Below are positions 1 to 6,080 of a stretch of 19,378 nucleotides of DNA, piece by piece. The position numbers and the translations under genes were made by a program. A model generated the notes under the pieces. That model worked only from the letters and a program-made list of their open reading frames with translations, was not told the DNA's origin and ran no database searches. This DNA is from an uncultured Lachnospiraceae bacterium (GTDB lineage Bacteria > Bacillota > Clostridia > Lachnospirales > Lachnospiraceae). The DNA is taken from positions 1 through 19,378 of the forward strand of contig CACXFD010000018.1 in NCBI GenBank assembly GCA_902766845.1, written 5' to 3'. Every line of letters begins with the position of its first letter. Position 1 is the stretch's first letter.

Positions 1-288
1 CAGGAGCTGCTGCATGAGCTCTTCGCGCGGATCGCCTTCCTCTTCCTCTTCTTCCTCTTCCTTGGGAAGCAGCATGCGCGCCTTGATCTCGAGCAGCGTG
101 GCCGCCATGACCATGAATTCACTGGCCGCGTCCATCGGGATCGTATCCAGCTGTGACATATATTCCATGTACTGGTCCGTGATCAGGGCGATCGGGATAT
201 CATAGATGCTGACCTTGTTCTTCTCGATCAGATGAAGCAGCAGATCCAGCGGCCCCTCGAAGGCGTCCAGTTTAAACGATAATTCCAT
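1..288 (-). CDS. scpA: Segregation and condensation protein A (5' part, partial)
   Basis: The first 96 codons of scpA; the rest lies beyond the left edge. ScpA is the kleisin subunit that bridges SMC heads together with ScpB and compacts and segregates the nucleoid. The N-terminus shows the family signature: a start MELSFKLDAFEGPLDLLLHL, then a motif with IYDIPIALIT, then the helix with EFMVMAATLLEIKARMLLP near residues 60-78. This is the SMC-neck-binding helical bundle. It is followed by a glutamate run (EEEEEEE), a usual acidic linker in ScpA. The ATG at 288-286 is preceded by an AGAGGAAG ribosome-binding site. It lies 43 bp downstream of the phosphoesterase gene on the same strand, so it is probably co-transcribed. 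The identification is firm; the C-terminal domain cannot be seen. Confidence 0.95.
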   Translation of the reverse strand, partial: MELSFKLDAFEGPLDLLLHLIEKNKVSIYDIPIALITDQYMEYMSQLDTIPMDAASEFMVMAATLLEIKARMLLPKEEEEEEEEGDPREELMQQLL

Positions 289-331
289 GTTTCGGTCTTC
301 CTCTTCCGAAAAGCGGGCAGGCGGCAGTCCT

Positions 332-1252
332 TCAGCGCGTTCCGCCGGCAGGCCCGTCCGAGTGACGCAGCGTGATCACGATGAGTTCCGGCGGGTCGTT
401 CAAGCGAAGGTCGATCGAATGCGTGCCCAGTCCCGCGCTCAGCAGCATCACGCTGCCGTTCTTTTCATATCGGCCGCGGTCATACTGAGGGAAAAACATG
501 TAGTTCGGCGTCATCAGCCCGCCCAGGCCCGGAACACGGACCGTTCCGCCGTGAAAGTGGCCGGTCAGGCACAGGTCAGCGCCCCAGGCCGCGTATTCAT
601 CGAAATACAGCGGGGAATGCGCCATCAGGACCGTAAAGCCGCGGCAGGGTCCCAGGGCCCCGCCCACATATCCGTCCGGCATCGGGGCCTTGCCGAACGA
701 CCGGTACAGTTCCTTCGGGACCGTCAGGGCGGCGATGTAGACGGACCGGCCCTCCTTTGTCAGTTTGACGGTATCGTTATCCAGCAGTTCCATGCCATGA
801 TCGCGGCAAAGCTGGCTGTAGGCTTCCCACAGGTCCCCGTAGCCGTCCTCGTCCCGCATGCGGATCTCGTGATTGCCGAGTCCGTGATACATCGGGACGC
901 GCAGCTGCGCCAGCTGTTCCCAGAGCGCGGCGGCCACGGAGATGCGGCTGGTCTTCCCCTTTTTGACGATCAGCGAATCCCCGCCGCAGAGGATCAGGTC
1001 CGGATGCGCATCCCGCACGGCGGCGGCCAGAGCGCTGCAGCGGTCGTCCCCGAAGCCGTTTCCGTGCAGGTCGCTGAGAAAAGCGATCCGGAAGCCGTCG
1101 AACGCCTCCGGGAGACGCTCCGAGACGATCTCCTCCCGGGTGACCGTCAGATGATTTCTTTCATAGGCCGAGCGGGCCAGGATGCCGGCCGCGGCCGCGG
1201 TGCCGAGGGCAGCCGGGATCAGGGCCGACGGCGGGAGCCAGGATCGTTTCAT
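332..1252 (-). CDS. Calcineurin-like metallophosphoesterase, membrane-anchored (YkuE/YaeI-like)
   Basis: A 306-residue protein with the complete set of calcineurin-type metal-binding motifs: SDLHGN (D61, H63), GGDS (D92), GNHE (N127, H128), MAHSP (H212) and GHFHGG (H232, H234). A hydrophobic stretch at residues 8-27 looks like a signal anchor, so the catalytic domain is probably extracytoplasmic. Relatives of this layout (B. subtilis YkuE, E. coli YaeI) are cell-envelope or lipid-related phosphohydrolases, but the substrate here cannot be told from sequence. The usual GDxxD motif reads GGDSLI, so the second Asp is not conserved, which is common in the wider family. Its ATG overlaps the stop codon of the upstream 95-residue gene (ATGA), suggesting translational coupling; its own ribosome-binding site (GGAG, about 11 nt away) is weak. 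Confidence 0.88.
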   Translation of the reverse strand: MKRSWLPPSALIPAALGTAAAAGILARSAYERNHLTVTREEIVSERLPEAFDGFRIAFLSDLHGNGFGDDRCSALAAAVRDAHPDLILCGGDSLIVKKGKTSRISVAAALWEQLAQLRVPMYHGLGNHEIRMRDEDGYGDLWEAYSQLCRDHGMELLDNDTVKLTKEGRSVYIAALTVPKELYRSFGKAPMPDGYVGGALGPCRGFTVLMAHSPLYFDEYAAWGADLCLTGHFHGGTVRVPGLGGLMTPNYMFFPQYDRGRYEKNGSVMLLSAGLGTHSIDLRLNDPPELIVITLRHSDGPAGGTR

Positions 1253-1536
1253 AGGTGTGAGAGCTCCGTCATAAAGTCTTCATACAGGTCATCCTCGCCG
1301 GCCAGCGCCGGAGAGTTCTCTCCTCCGCCGTTGGTGCTGCGGAGCATGGCCGCGTACATCTCCTCACCGGCACTGATCAGGTCCATTTCGGACAGATCGA
1401 AGCCGGCACGCTGCGCCGCGGCGCAGAATGTGGCGACTGGACGGCCGCTGCCGCGGGAAGCGAGCAGTTCCCGCAAAAAAGAAGGATCCTCGGAAGCCTT
1501 GTGTCGAACGGCCTCCAGCACAGAAGCAACATCCAT
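1249..1536 (-). CDS. Small Nif11-like hypothetical protein
   Basis: A 95-residue protein with a good ribosome-binding site (AAGGAG, 7 nt before the ATG) and tight packing: it begins 12 bp after the rlmH stop and overlaps the phosphoesterase start by 4 bp. Residues 1-60 resemble the Nif11 / nitrile-hydratase-leader helical domain: a DPSF motif at 17-20, a conserved Leu-rich helix, then AQRAGFDLSEMDL (41-53), matching the typical 'A...GF.lS..dL' pattern. A glycine triplet follows at 70-72, where Nif11-type precursor peptides have their cleavage site. However, the tail after it is acidic, short, and has no cysteine and few Ser/Thr, so a modified-peptide core is unlikely. The Nif11 assignment is by eye and tentative; that it is a real gene is well supported by context. 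Confidence 0.7.
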   Translation of the reverse strand: MDVASVLEAVRHKASEDPSFLRELLASRGSGRPVATFCAAAQRAGFDLSEMDLISAGEEMYAAMLRSTNGGGENSPALAGEDDLYEDFMTELSHL

Positions 1537-1548
1537 GGCGATTCTCCT

Positions 1549-2031
1549 TTATTTATGATAGGGCTCGCTGCGCCGTATCCGGTAGGAACGGTACAGCTGC
1601 TCCAGAAAGATCACGCGCATCAGCTGATGGGGGAACGTCATGCTGGAAAAGCTGAGGCGTTCGTCCGCCCGGTCATAGACGGCGCGGGAAAGCCCGAGCG
1701 AGCCTCCGATCACAAAGACGAGCTCAGCGTCCGCGCGGGAAAAGTATTCTTCCATCCGGGCCGCGAACTGTTCGGAGGAATAGGACCGGCCGTCGATCGC
1801 GAGGGCGATCACACGGGCCTGATCGGGGATACGGGACAGGATCCGACGGCCTTCCTTTTCGCGGATCTGCTCCTCCGCCGCAGCCGACGCGCCTTCCGGC
1901 GTTTTCTCGTCCTCGACTTCATCGATCTGCAGCCGGGCATAGCGGCTCAGGCGCTTTTCGAACTCCCGTACCGCGTCGCGCCAGAACGGCTCACGGCATT
2001 TTCCGACACAGACCAGCCGGATCTTTTCCAC
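1549..2031 (-). CDS. rlmH: 23S rRNA (pseudouridine-1915 N3)-methyltransferase
   Basis: A 160-residue SPOUT-family methyltransferase that methylates N3 of pseudouridine 1915 in helix 69 of 23S rRNA on assembled 70S ribosomes. The family hallmarks are present: MEKIRLVCVGK at the start, the SAM-binding knot with FVIGGSLGL (about residues 109-117), SFSSMTFPHQLMRVIFLEQLYR, and the invariant terminus EPYHK. Length matches the usual 155-160 residues. I chose the GTG at 2031-2029 because AAAGGAGA lies directly upstream and the product then begins like its homologues; an in-frame ATG at 2067 adds 12 unrelated residues and has no comparable ribosome-binding site. It has its own promoter (2133-2161) and leads the rlmH, Nif11-like, phosphoesterase, scpA cluster. 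Confidence 0.95.
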   Translation of the reverse strand: MEKIRLVCVGKCREPFWRDAVREFEKRLSRYARLQIDEVEDEKTPEGASAAAEEQIREKEGRRILSRIPDQARVIALAIDGRSYSSEQFAARMEEYFSRADAELVFVIGGSLGLSRAVYDRADERLSFSSMTFPHQLMRVIFLEQLYRSYRIRRSEPYHK

Positions 2032-2035
2032 AGGG

Positions 2036-2043
2036 TCTCCTTT
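2036..2043 (-). promoter_or_regulatory. Ribosome-binding site fixing the rlmH GTG start
   Basis: On the minus strand AAAGGAGA precedes the GTG at 2031 by 4 nt. This decides in favour of the GTG over the ATG at 2067. Confidence 0.75.
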
Positions 2044-2101
2044 CCGCCTGACGCAAAGGCAGGTCATCCGCGCGGATCATCCGGCAAGATGGCCGCGGAA
2101 G

Positions 2102-2122
2102 GCCGGACAGCAACGGTCCGGC
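2102..2122 (-). other. Stem-loop in the rlmH 5' leader
   Basis: A perfect 7-bp inverted repeat (GCCGGAC / GTCCGGC, loop of 7) lies in the predicted rlmH leader between the promoter and the ribosome-binding site. No T-run follows it on either strand, so it is not an intrinsic terminator. It may affect mRNA stability or simply be chance in GC-rich DNA. Confidence 0.4.
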
Positions 2123-2132
2123 AATCTAAAAT

Positions 2133-2161
2133 ATCTTACCATAGGTCCTCTGTTTTTTCAA
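2133..2161 (-). promoter_or_regulatory. Predicted promoter of the rlmH cluster
   Basis: Read on the minus strand: -35 TTGAAA (2161-2156), 17-nt spacer, -10 TAAGAT (2138-2133), with a TG one base upstream of the -10 (extended -10, TGG). It points to rlmH with a leader of about 95 nt. The -35 box lies 1 bp from the -35 of the divergent regulator promoter. Confidence 0.65.
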
Positions 2162-2162
2162 C

Positions 2163-2191
2163 TTTTCAAACCGGCCCGATTCATGTATAAT
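2163..2191 (+). promoter_or_regulatory. Predicted promoter of the HTH regulator gene
   Basis: A consensus -10 TATAAT (2186-2191) with a weaker -35 TTTTCA (2163-2168) at 17-nt spacing. The ribosome-binding site GGGGAGG (2213-2219) lies downstream, 7 nt before the ATG at 2227. Confidence 0.65.
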
Positions 2192-2226
2192 ACAGGTACA
2201 TACCGAGATCACGGGGAGGTGTCCTT

Positions 2227-2736
2227 ATGGGCAAAAGATCGATTCGCAAAGATAAGAACATCTATCAGCTGACACGGGAAGAACTGGGGCTGACGCGGGA
2301 ACAGGCTGCGGAGCTGCTCGAATACGTCTCCGCCGACCGGATCGAAAAGATCGAGAGCGAACGCTCCCTTCCCCATCCGGACGAGATCCTGACGATGGCG
2401 GAAAAGTACCGGAAGCCGTCGCTCTGCAACTATTACTGCAGTCACGAATGTCCGATCGGCCAGCAGCACGTTCCGGAGATCGCCATGAAGGATCTGTCGC
2501 AGATCACGCTCGAGACCCTGTCGATGCTGAACTCGCTGGAAAAAGACAAGGAGCGCCTGATCGATATCACGGCCGATTCGGAGATCTCCGACGCGGAGCT
2601 GGAGGATTTCCTGACGATTCAGGAAAAGCTGGACACGATCGCGCGCAGCGCCAATTCGCTGCGTCTGTGGGTGCAGCAGCAGATCGCGGACGGAAAGCTC
2701 GGCAAGGAAGCCCTGCTCTCCGAGCGGCGCGACTGA
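2227..2736 (+). CDS. XRE-type helix-turn-helix protein with Cys/His cluster
   Basis: A 169-residue protein with a strong ribosome-binding site (GGGGAGG) and its own promoter. Residues 11-62 form a Cro/C1-type helix-turn-helix: LTREELGLTREQAAELLEYV, then DRIEKIES, then the PHPDEILTMAEKY helix. Immediately after it is the motif CNYYCSHECPIG with C67, C71 and C75 plus H73 (C-x3-C-x-H-x-C), a likely metal or redox site. Residues 88-169 are predicted long amphipathic helices, probably for dimerisation. From memory, close relatives with the same motif occur widely in Lachnospiraceae as XRE regulators of unknown target; I cannot confirm this here. It is one of only two plus-strand genes in the window, divergent from rlmH and convergent with rpoD. 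Its target and ligand are unknown. Confidence 0.88.
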   Translation: MGKRSIRKDKNIYQLTREELGLTREQAAELLEYVSADRIEKIESERSLPHPDEILTMAEKYRKPSLCNYYCSHECPIGQQHVPEIAMKDLSQITLETLSMLNSLEKDKERLIDITADSEISDAELEDFLTIQEKLDTIARSANSLRLWVQQQIADGKLGKEALLSERRD

Positions 2737-2828
2737 GGGAAAAACAGCGTCTGAGGCCTGAGACAGATGTTGAGCCAAGCGTTAGTGAGACGACCGTGTC
2801 TCGACACCGAAAGGTACAGAAATGCAGA

Positions 2829-2860
2829 AAAGATGGCCGGCATCCTGCCGGCCATCTTCT
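2829..2860. terminator. Bidirectional terminator between the HTH gene and rpoD
   Basis: A perfect 12-bp inverted repeat (2831-2842 with 2846-2857, loop of 3 nt) flanked by an A-run on the left and a T-rich tract (CTTCTTTG) on the right. It sits between two convergent genes and can end transcription from both sides. Confidence 0.88.
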
Positions 2861-2928
2861 TTGTTCGGTATTCTGTTTTGTGTCCCGTCTTCCGGCGCCC
2901 GGACAGCGGCCCAGGCCGGCGGTCTCCG

Positions 2929-4056
2929 TTACAGGAAATCGCGGATCCGCTTGCTGCGGACCGGGTTGCGGAGCTTGCGCAGCGCCTTGGCTTCGATCTG
3001 ACGGATCCGTTCACGCGTCACATTGAATTCCTTGCCGACCTCTTCGAGCGTACGCGGATGGCCGTCCATCAGTCCGAACCGGAGGATGATGACCTGTCTC
3101 TCCCGTTCCTTCAGGTCCGCGAGGAGCGTATCGATCTGCTCCCGAAGCATGACCGTCTCCACATTGCCTTCCGGCGTGACCGCGTTGTTGTCTGCCACGA
3201 AATCGCCCAGATTGGAGTCGTCCTCTTCACCGATCGGGGTCTCCAGCGAAGCGGGCTCGCGCGCGATCTGCATGATCTCCATCACTTTGTCTTCCGACAT
3301 TTCCAGTGCCTGGGCAAGTTCCGACACCGACGGCTCGTATCCGAGCTCGAGCGTCAGCTTGCGCTGCATCTTGGACATCTTGTTGATGGTCTCGACCATG
3401 TGGACCGGAACGCGGATGGTCCGCGCCTGGTCAGCCAGCGCACGGGTGACCGACTGGCGGATCCACCACGTGGCATAGGTGCTGAGTTTGTAGCCCTTGG
3501 TGTAATCGAACTTCTCCACGCCCTTGATCAGCCCGAGATTGCCTTCCTGGACCAGATCCAGAAAGCTCATGCCGCGGCCGGTGTAGCGCTTCGCGATACT
3601 GACGACGAGCCGGAGGTTCGCCTCGATCAGGCGCTCCTTGGCGGCCTGATCCCCGTCGGACTTCAGCTTGGCCAGACGGATCTCTTCGTCGGCCGTCAGC
3701 AGGGGGACCGTACCGATCTCCTTCAGATACATCCGGACCGGGTCGTCCGTTCCGATGCCGTCGAGCAGGTCCACCGCGTCGATATCGATATCCTCGTCGG
3801 ACTCATCGTCCTCCGGGAAATCCATATCGTCATCCAGAAGCAGGTCGGAATCATCCATTGAGAGCGAGTCGTCCGAAACGCGCAGCACATCGATGCCGTT
3901 CTGCTCCAGATAGCTGTAGATGCTCTCCAGCTGCTCTTCGTTCAGAGGCGTACCGGAAAAGAAATCCAGGATCTCATTCAGGTCCAGGACGTTCTTCTTC
4001 GCGTGCCCCATCTCTACGAGCTTCTGAAGGCTTTCGATAAAGCTGTCTTTCTCCAT
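2929..4056 (-). CDS. rpoD: Primary RNA polymerase sigma factor (SigA/RpoD)
   Basis: The housekeeping sigma-70 factor, 375 residues, close in length to B. subtilis SigA (371). In order: an N-terminal 1.1-like region (DSFIESLQKLVEMGHAKKN), an acidic Asp/Glu-rich linker, region 1.2 (DDPVRMYLKEIG), region 2 with RLVVSIAKRYTGRGMSFLDL and KLSTYATWWIRQSVTRAL, region 3, and region 4 with LEEVGKEFNVTRERIRQIEAK, ending in RDFL. These recognise -10 and -35 boxes like those seen in this window. I prefer the ATG at 4056: it has AAGGGG 9 nt upstream, whereas the ATG at 4065 directly abuts that site. It is transcribed alone from a strong promoter (4151-4179) and ends at the bidirectional terminator. The dnaG gene that often precedes rpoD is absent upstream. 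Confidence 0.97.
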   Translation of the reverse strand: MEKDSFIESLQKLVEMGHAKKNVLDLNEILDFFSGTPLNEEQLESIYSYLEQNGIDVLRVSDDSLSMDDSDLLLDDDMDFPEDDESDEDIDIDAVDLLDGIGTDDPVRMYLKEIGTVPLLTADEEIRLAKLKSDGDQAAKERLIEANLRLVVSIAKRYTGRGMSFLDLVQEGNLGLIKGVEKFDYTKGYKLSTYATWWIRQSVTRALADQARTIRVPVHMVETINKMSKMQRKLTLELGYEPSVSELAQALEMSEDKVMEIMQIAREPASLETPIGEEDDSNLGDFVADNNAVTPEGNVETVMLREQIDTLLADLKERERQVIILRFGLMDGHPRTLEEVGKEFNVTRERIRQIEAKALRKLRNPVRSKRIRDFL

Positions 4057-4150
4057 GCGCACCATCCCCTTATAATGGAGTATCAGGCCAAACGTTCAAA
4101 CATATGGCCCGACCCAGAGCGCAAGGGCAAAATGACCCTTGTAATCGAAT

Positions 4151-4179
4151 AATATAGCAAATCAACCGCATTATGTCAA
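4151..4179 (-). promoter_or_regulatory. Strong promoter of rpoD
   Basis: Minus strand: perfect -35 TTGACA (4179-4174), spacer of exactly 17 nt, -10 TATATT (4156-4151). Predicted leader of about 85-90 nt before the rpoD start. This is one of the best vegetative promoter matches in the window. Confidence 0.85.
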
Positions 4180-4208
4180 GATGATTTTAAAAAATCGAAA
4201 CGATTCCG

Positions 4209-4251
4209 AAAAAAGCAAAGCGATGCGTGCCGGCTGTCCCCGCAGAGCCGG
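4209..4251 (-). terminator. Possible weak terminator after the U32 gene
   Basis: On the minus strand a 6-bp stem CCGGCT/AGCCGG (4251-4246 with 4235-4230, loop of 10) is followed after 15 nt by six T residues (4214-4209). The gap is too long for an ideal intrinsic terminator. A second AT-rich hairpin (AATCG-TTT-CGATT, 4205-4193) with a T-run follows. The two together may end the ireB-to-U32 cluster before the rpoD promoter. Confidence 0.35.
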
Positions 4252-4280
4252 GCGTCTGGCCGGCCGCGTGCGAAGCCGGT

Positions 4281-5534
4281 TCAGGTCAGCGGTTCACCGG
4301 GCTTCTTGCGGCGCCGCAGCACCTGGCCTTTTTCCACCGGCACGTCCAGCGAGACTTCCAGCGCCTGCCCCGCGTGCGGCGCGCTCCGGACGCAACGTCC
4401 GTCTGCGTCCCGGATCTCCGTGACCACGGCGTCCGTGACCGTCCCGTCAAAGTTCAGGATCTCCACCCCGTCTCCGACCGAGAACTTGTTCTTCTGCCGA
4501 AGCGGGAAGCGTCCGCCGCTCGTCCCGTCTTCCGCCGCGCCCAGATAGATATAGCCGCTTTCCGCGCCGCTCGAGTCATACCGCTGCGCGGCGTCAAACG
4601 GCTGTCCGAAGAAAAAGCCGGTCGTGAACTGCCGCGTCGGACAGCGGCTGACCAGGTCCAGATAAACAGGGACGTTCTCCCGATACCGCTCCGGATCTTC
4701 GGACAGATCCCGCAGCGCGCGCCGGTAGGCGCTTCCGACCGCAGCCACATAGAGGCCGGACTTCATGCGTCCTTCGACCTTCAGGCTGTCCATGCCGGCG
4801 TCCAGCAGCTCGGGGAGATGTCCGATCATGCACAGGTCGCGTGAATTCAGGATATACGAGCCGCCCCCATCCTCCCGGACCGGAAAAGCCTCGCCGGGAC
4901 GCGTCTCTTCCACAAGCGAATAGGACCAGCGGCAGGGCTGCGTGCAGGAACCGCGGTTGCCGTCCCGGCCCGTCAGGAACGAACTGAGCACACAACGCCC
5001 GGAATAGGCCATGCACATCGCGCCGTGGACAAAGACCTCGATCTCCAGCTCCGGCGGGACGTCGCGGCGGATCTGCGCCAGCTCCGCGAGCGACAGTTCC
5101 CGGGCCGCCACGACGCGCGACGCGCCGAGGCCGTGCCAGAATCGGTATGTCTCCGCGTTCGTATTGTTCGCCTGCGTACTGATATGGAGCTGAACGTCCG
5201 GCAGGAGGCGCTGCGCCATCGAAAACAGGCCGGGATCCGAAACGATCAGTGCGTCCGGATGCGGCTCGGGAAGCCCGCTCAGGATCTCCGCAGCCCGCTC
5301 CATGTCAGCCGGGTGCGGAAAGATATTCGCGGTCAGATAGACACGAATGCCGCGCTCGTGCGCCATGCGCACGGCCGCGGCGAGTTCATCCTCTGTGAAG
5401 TTTTTAGCCTTGGAGCGAAGCCCCAGATCCGTCAGGCCGAGATAGACCGCGTCGGCTCCGTAATCACACGCGACGCAAAACGTCTCGGGACTGCCGGCCG
5501 GAAGCAGCAGCTCCGGCAGTGCGCCTTTTTTCAC
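4281..5534 (-). CDS. trhP: U32 family protein, TrhP-type tRNA hydroxylation factor
   Basis: A 417-residue 'peptidase U32' family member. Relatives (E. coli TrhP/YegQ, B. subtilis YrrN/YrrO) are not proteases in practice but are needed for prephenate-dependent formation of 5-hydroxyuridine at tRNA wobble position 34. Visible are the start PELLLPAGSPE, ADAVYLGL, and the family signature VFVHGAMCMAYSGRC with C174 and C181, followed by GNRGSC (C197) and C235, spaced like the iron-sulfur ligands in the related UbiU/UbiV proteins. A C-terminal beta-rich domain (about 310-417) follows. The start is the GTG at 5534, which overlaps the upstream stop (GTGA) and has AGGGGG about 10 nt before it; the frame is open further upstream but that overlaps mltG. 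It is the last gene of the ireB cluster; the trmR and second U32 gene found here in B. subtilis are missing. Confidence 0.88.
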   Translation of the reverse strand: MKKGALPELLLPAGSPETFCVACDYGADAVYLGLTDLGLRSKAKNFTEDELAAAVRMAHERGIRVYLTANIFPHPADMERAAEILSGLPEPHPDALIVSDPGLFSMAQRLLPDVQLHISTQANNTNAETYRFWHGLGASRVVAARELSLAELAQIRRDVPPELEIEVFVHGAMCMAYSGRCVLSSFLTGRDGNRGSCTQPCRWSYSLVEETRPGEAFPVREDGGGSYILNSRDLCMIGHLPELLDAGMDSLKVEGRMKSGLYVAAVGSAYRRALRDLSEDPERYRENVPVYLDLVSRCPTRQFTTGFFFGQPFDAAQRYDSSGAESGYIYLGAAEDGTSGGRFPLRQKNKFSVGDGVEILNFDGTVTDAVVTEIRDADGRCVRSAPHAGQALEVSLDVPVEKGQVLRRRKKPGEPLT

Positions 5535-6079
5535 GGTCTTGTATCCCCCTGGGGCGAAGCCTCCGTCTCCTGCGTTTCCCCGGACTGCGCCGCGGACCCG
5601 GTCTCCGGCTCCTTTTGCGTCGGTGTGCCCGTTTCTTCCTCCGATGCCTCCGTGCTCTCCTCCGGCTTGGTCGAAATGATCCGGAGGATGCGCTGACCGC
5701 TCATCGACGTATTCAGCGTATAGGTGCCCGGATAGATCCGGGAGCCGTAAAACAGGCGCTGCGCCCAGAAGACGTTGGCGTCGTCGATCAGGCCCTTGCT
5801 CTGCAGGAGCTTTCCGGTGTCCGAAGCGGACATCTTTTCCGTGATCACGACGATCACGTCCCGCCCGGGCGCCTCTTCGGCGCCCTTTTTGGAGAAGATC
5901 CGGTAGCCGTATCCGAAAGCGGTCGTGACAAGGGCATAGCCGATCATAAGGACCAGCAGCAGCACGCACAGCCGAAGGGCCCAGGTCAGGACGCGCACGG
6001 CCGCGGTGCGGCCGGAACGGCGCGGACGTTTATTCTGTTTTTCCTTTTGCTCCGACGGTGCCGGTACGTTTTTCGCCAT
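5531..6079 (-). CDS. MltG/YceG-like membrane protein, LysM-like domain only
   Basis: A 182-residue protein: a basic cytoplasmic N-terminus (1-28), one membrane helix (about 29-58), then a short extracellular domain (about 73-137) resembling the LysM-like N-terminal domain of endolytic transglycosylase MltG (VIVVITEKMSASDTGKLLQSKGLI, then RIYPGTYTLNTSMS). After residue 138 there is only a Glu/Thr/Ser-rich low-complexity tail. True MltG is about 330-380 residues and has a C-terminal catalytic domain with an essential Glu; that domain is absent, so it is not expected to cut glycan strands. Position between the ireB-ruvX-DUF1292 genes and the U32 gene matches that of mltG in B. subtilis (yrrL), which supports the relationship. 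It starts 1 bp after the rnj stop and overlaps the U32 start by 4 bp. Confidence 0.75.
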   Translation of the reverse strand: MAKNVPAPSEQKEKQNKRPRRSGRTAAVRVLTWALRLCVLLLVLMIGYALVTTAFGYGYRIFSKKGAEEAPGRDVIVVITEKMSASDTGKLLQSKGLIDDANVFWAQRLFYGSRIYPGTYTLNTSMSGQRILRIISTKPEESTEASEEETGTPTQKEPETGSAAQSGETQETEASPQGDTRP

Positions 6080-6080
6080 G

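Noticed and set aside
2767..3861. Plus-strand open frame (364 codons) opposite rpoD
   Set aside because: Antisense shadow; the rpoD reading carries all sigma-70 regions.
5535..5969. Upstream extension of the U32 frame to a 562-residue protein
   Set aside because: The extra 145 residues overlap the mltG-like gene, resemble no family and have no ribosome-binding site; the GTG at 5534 fits homologues.
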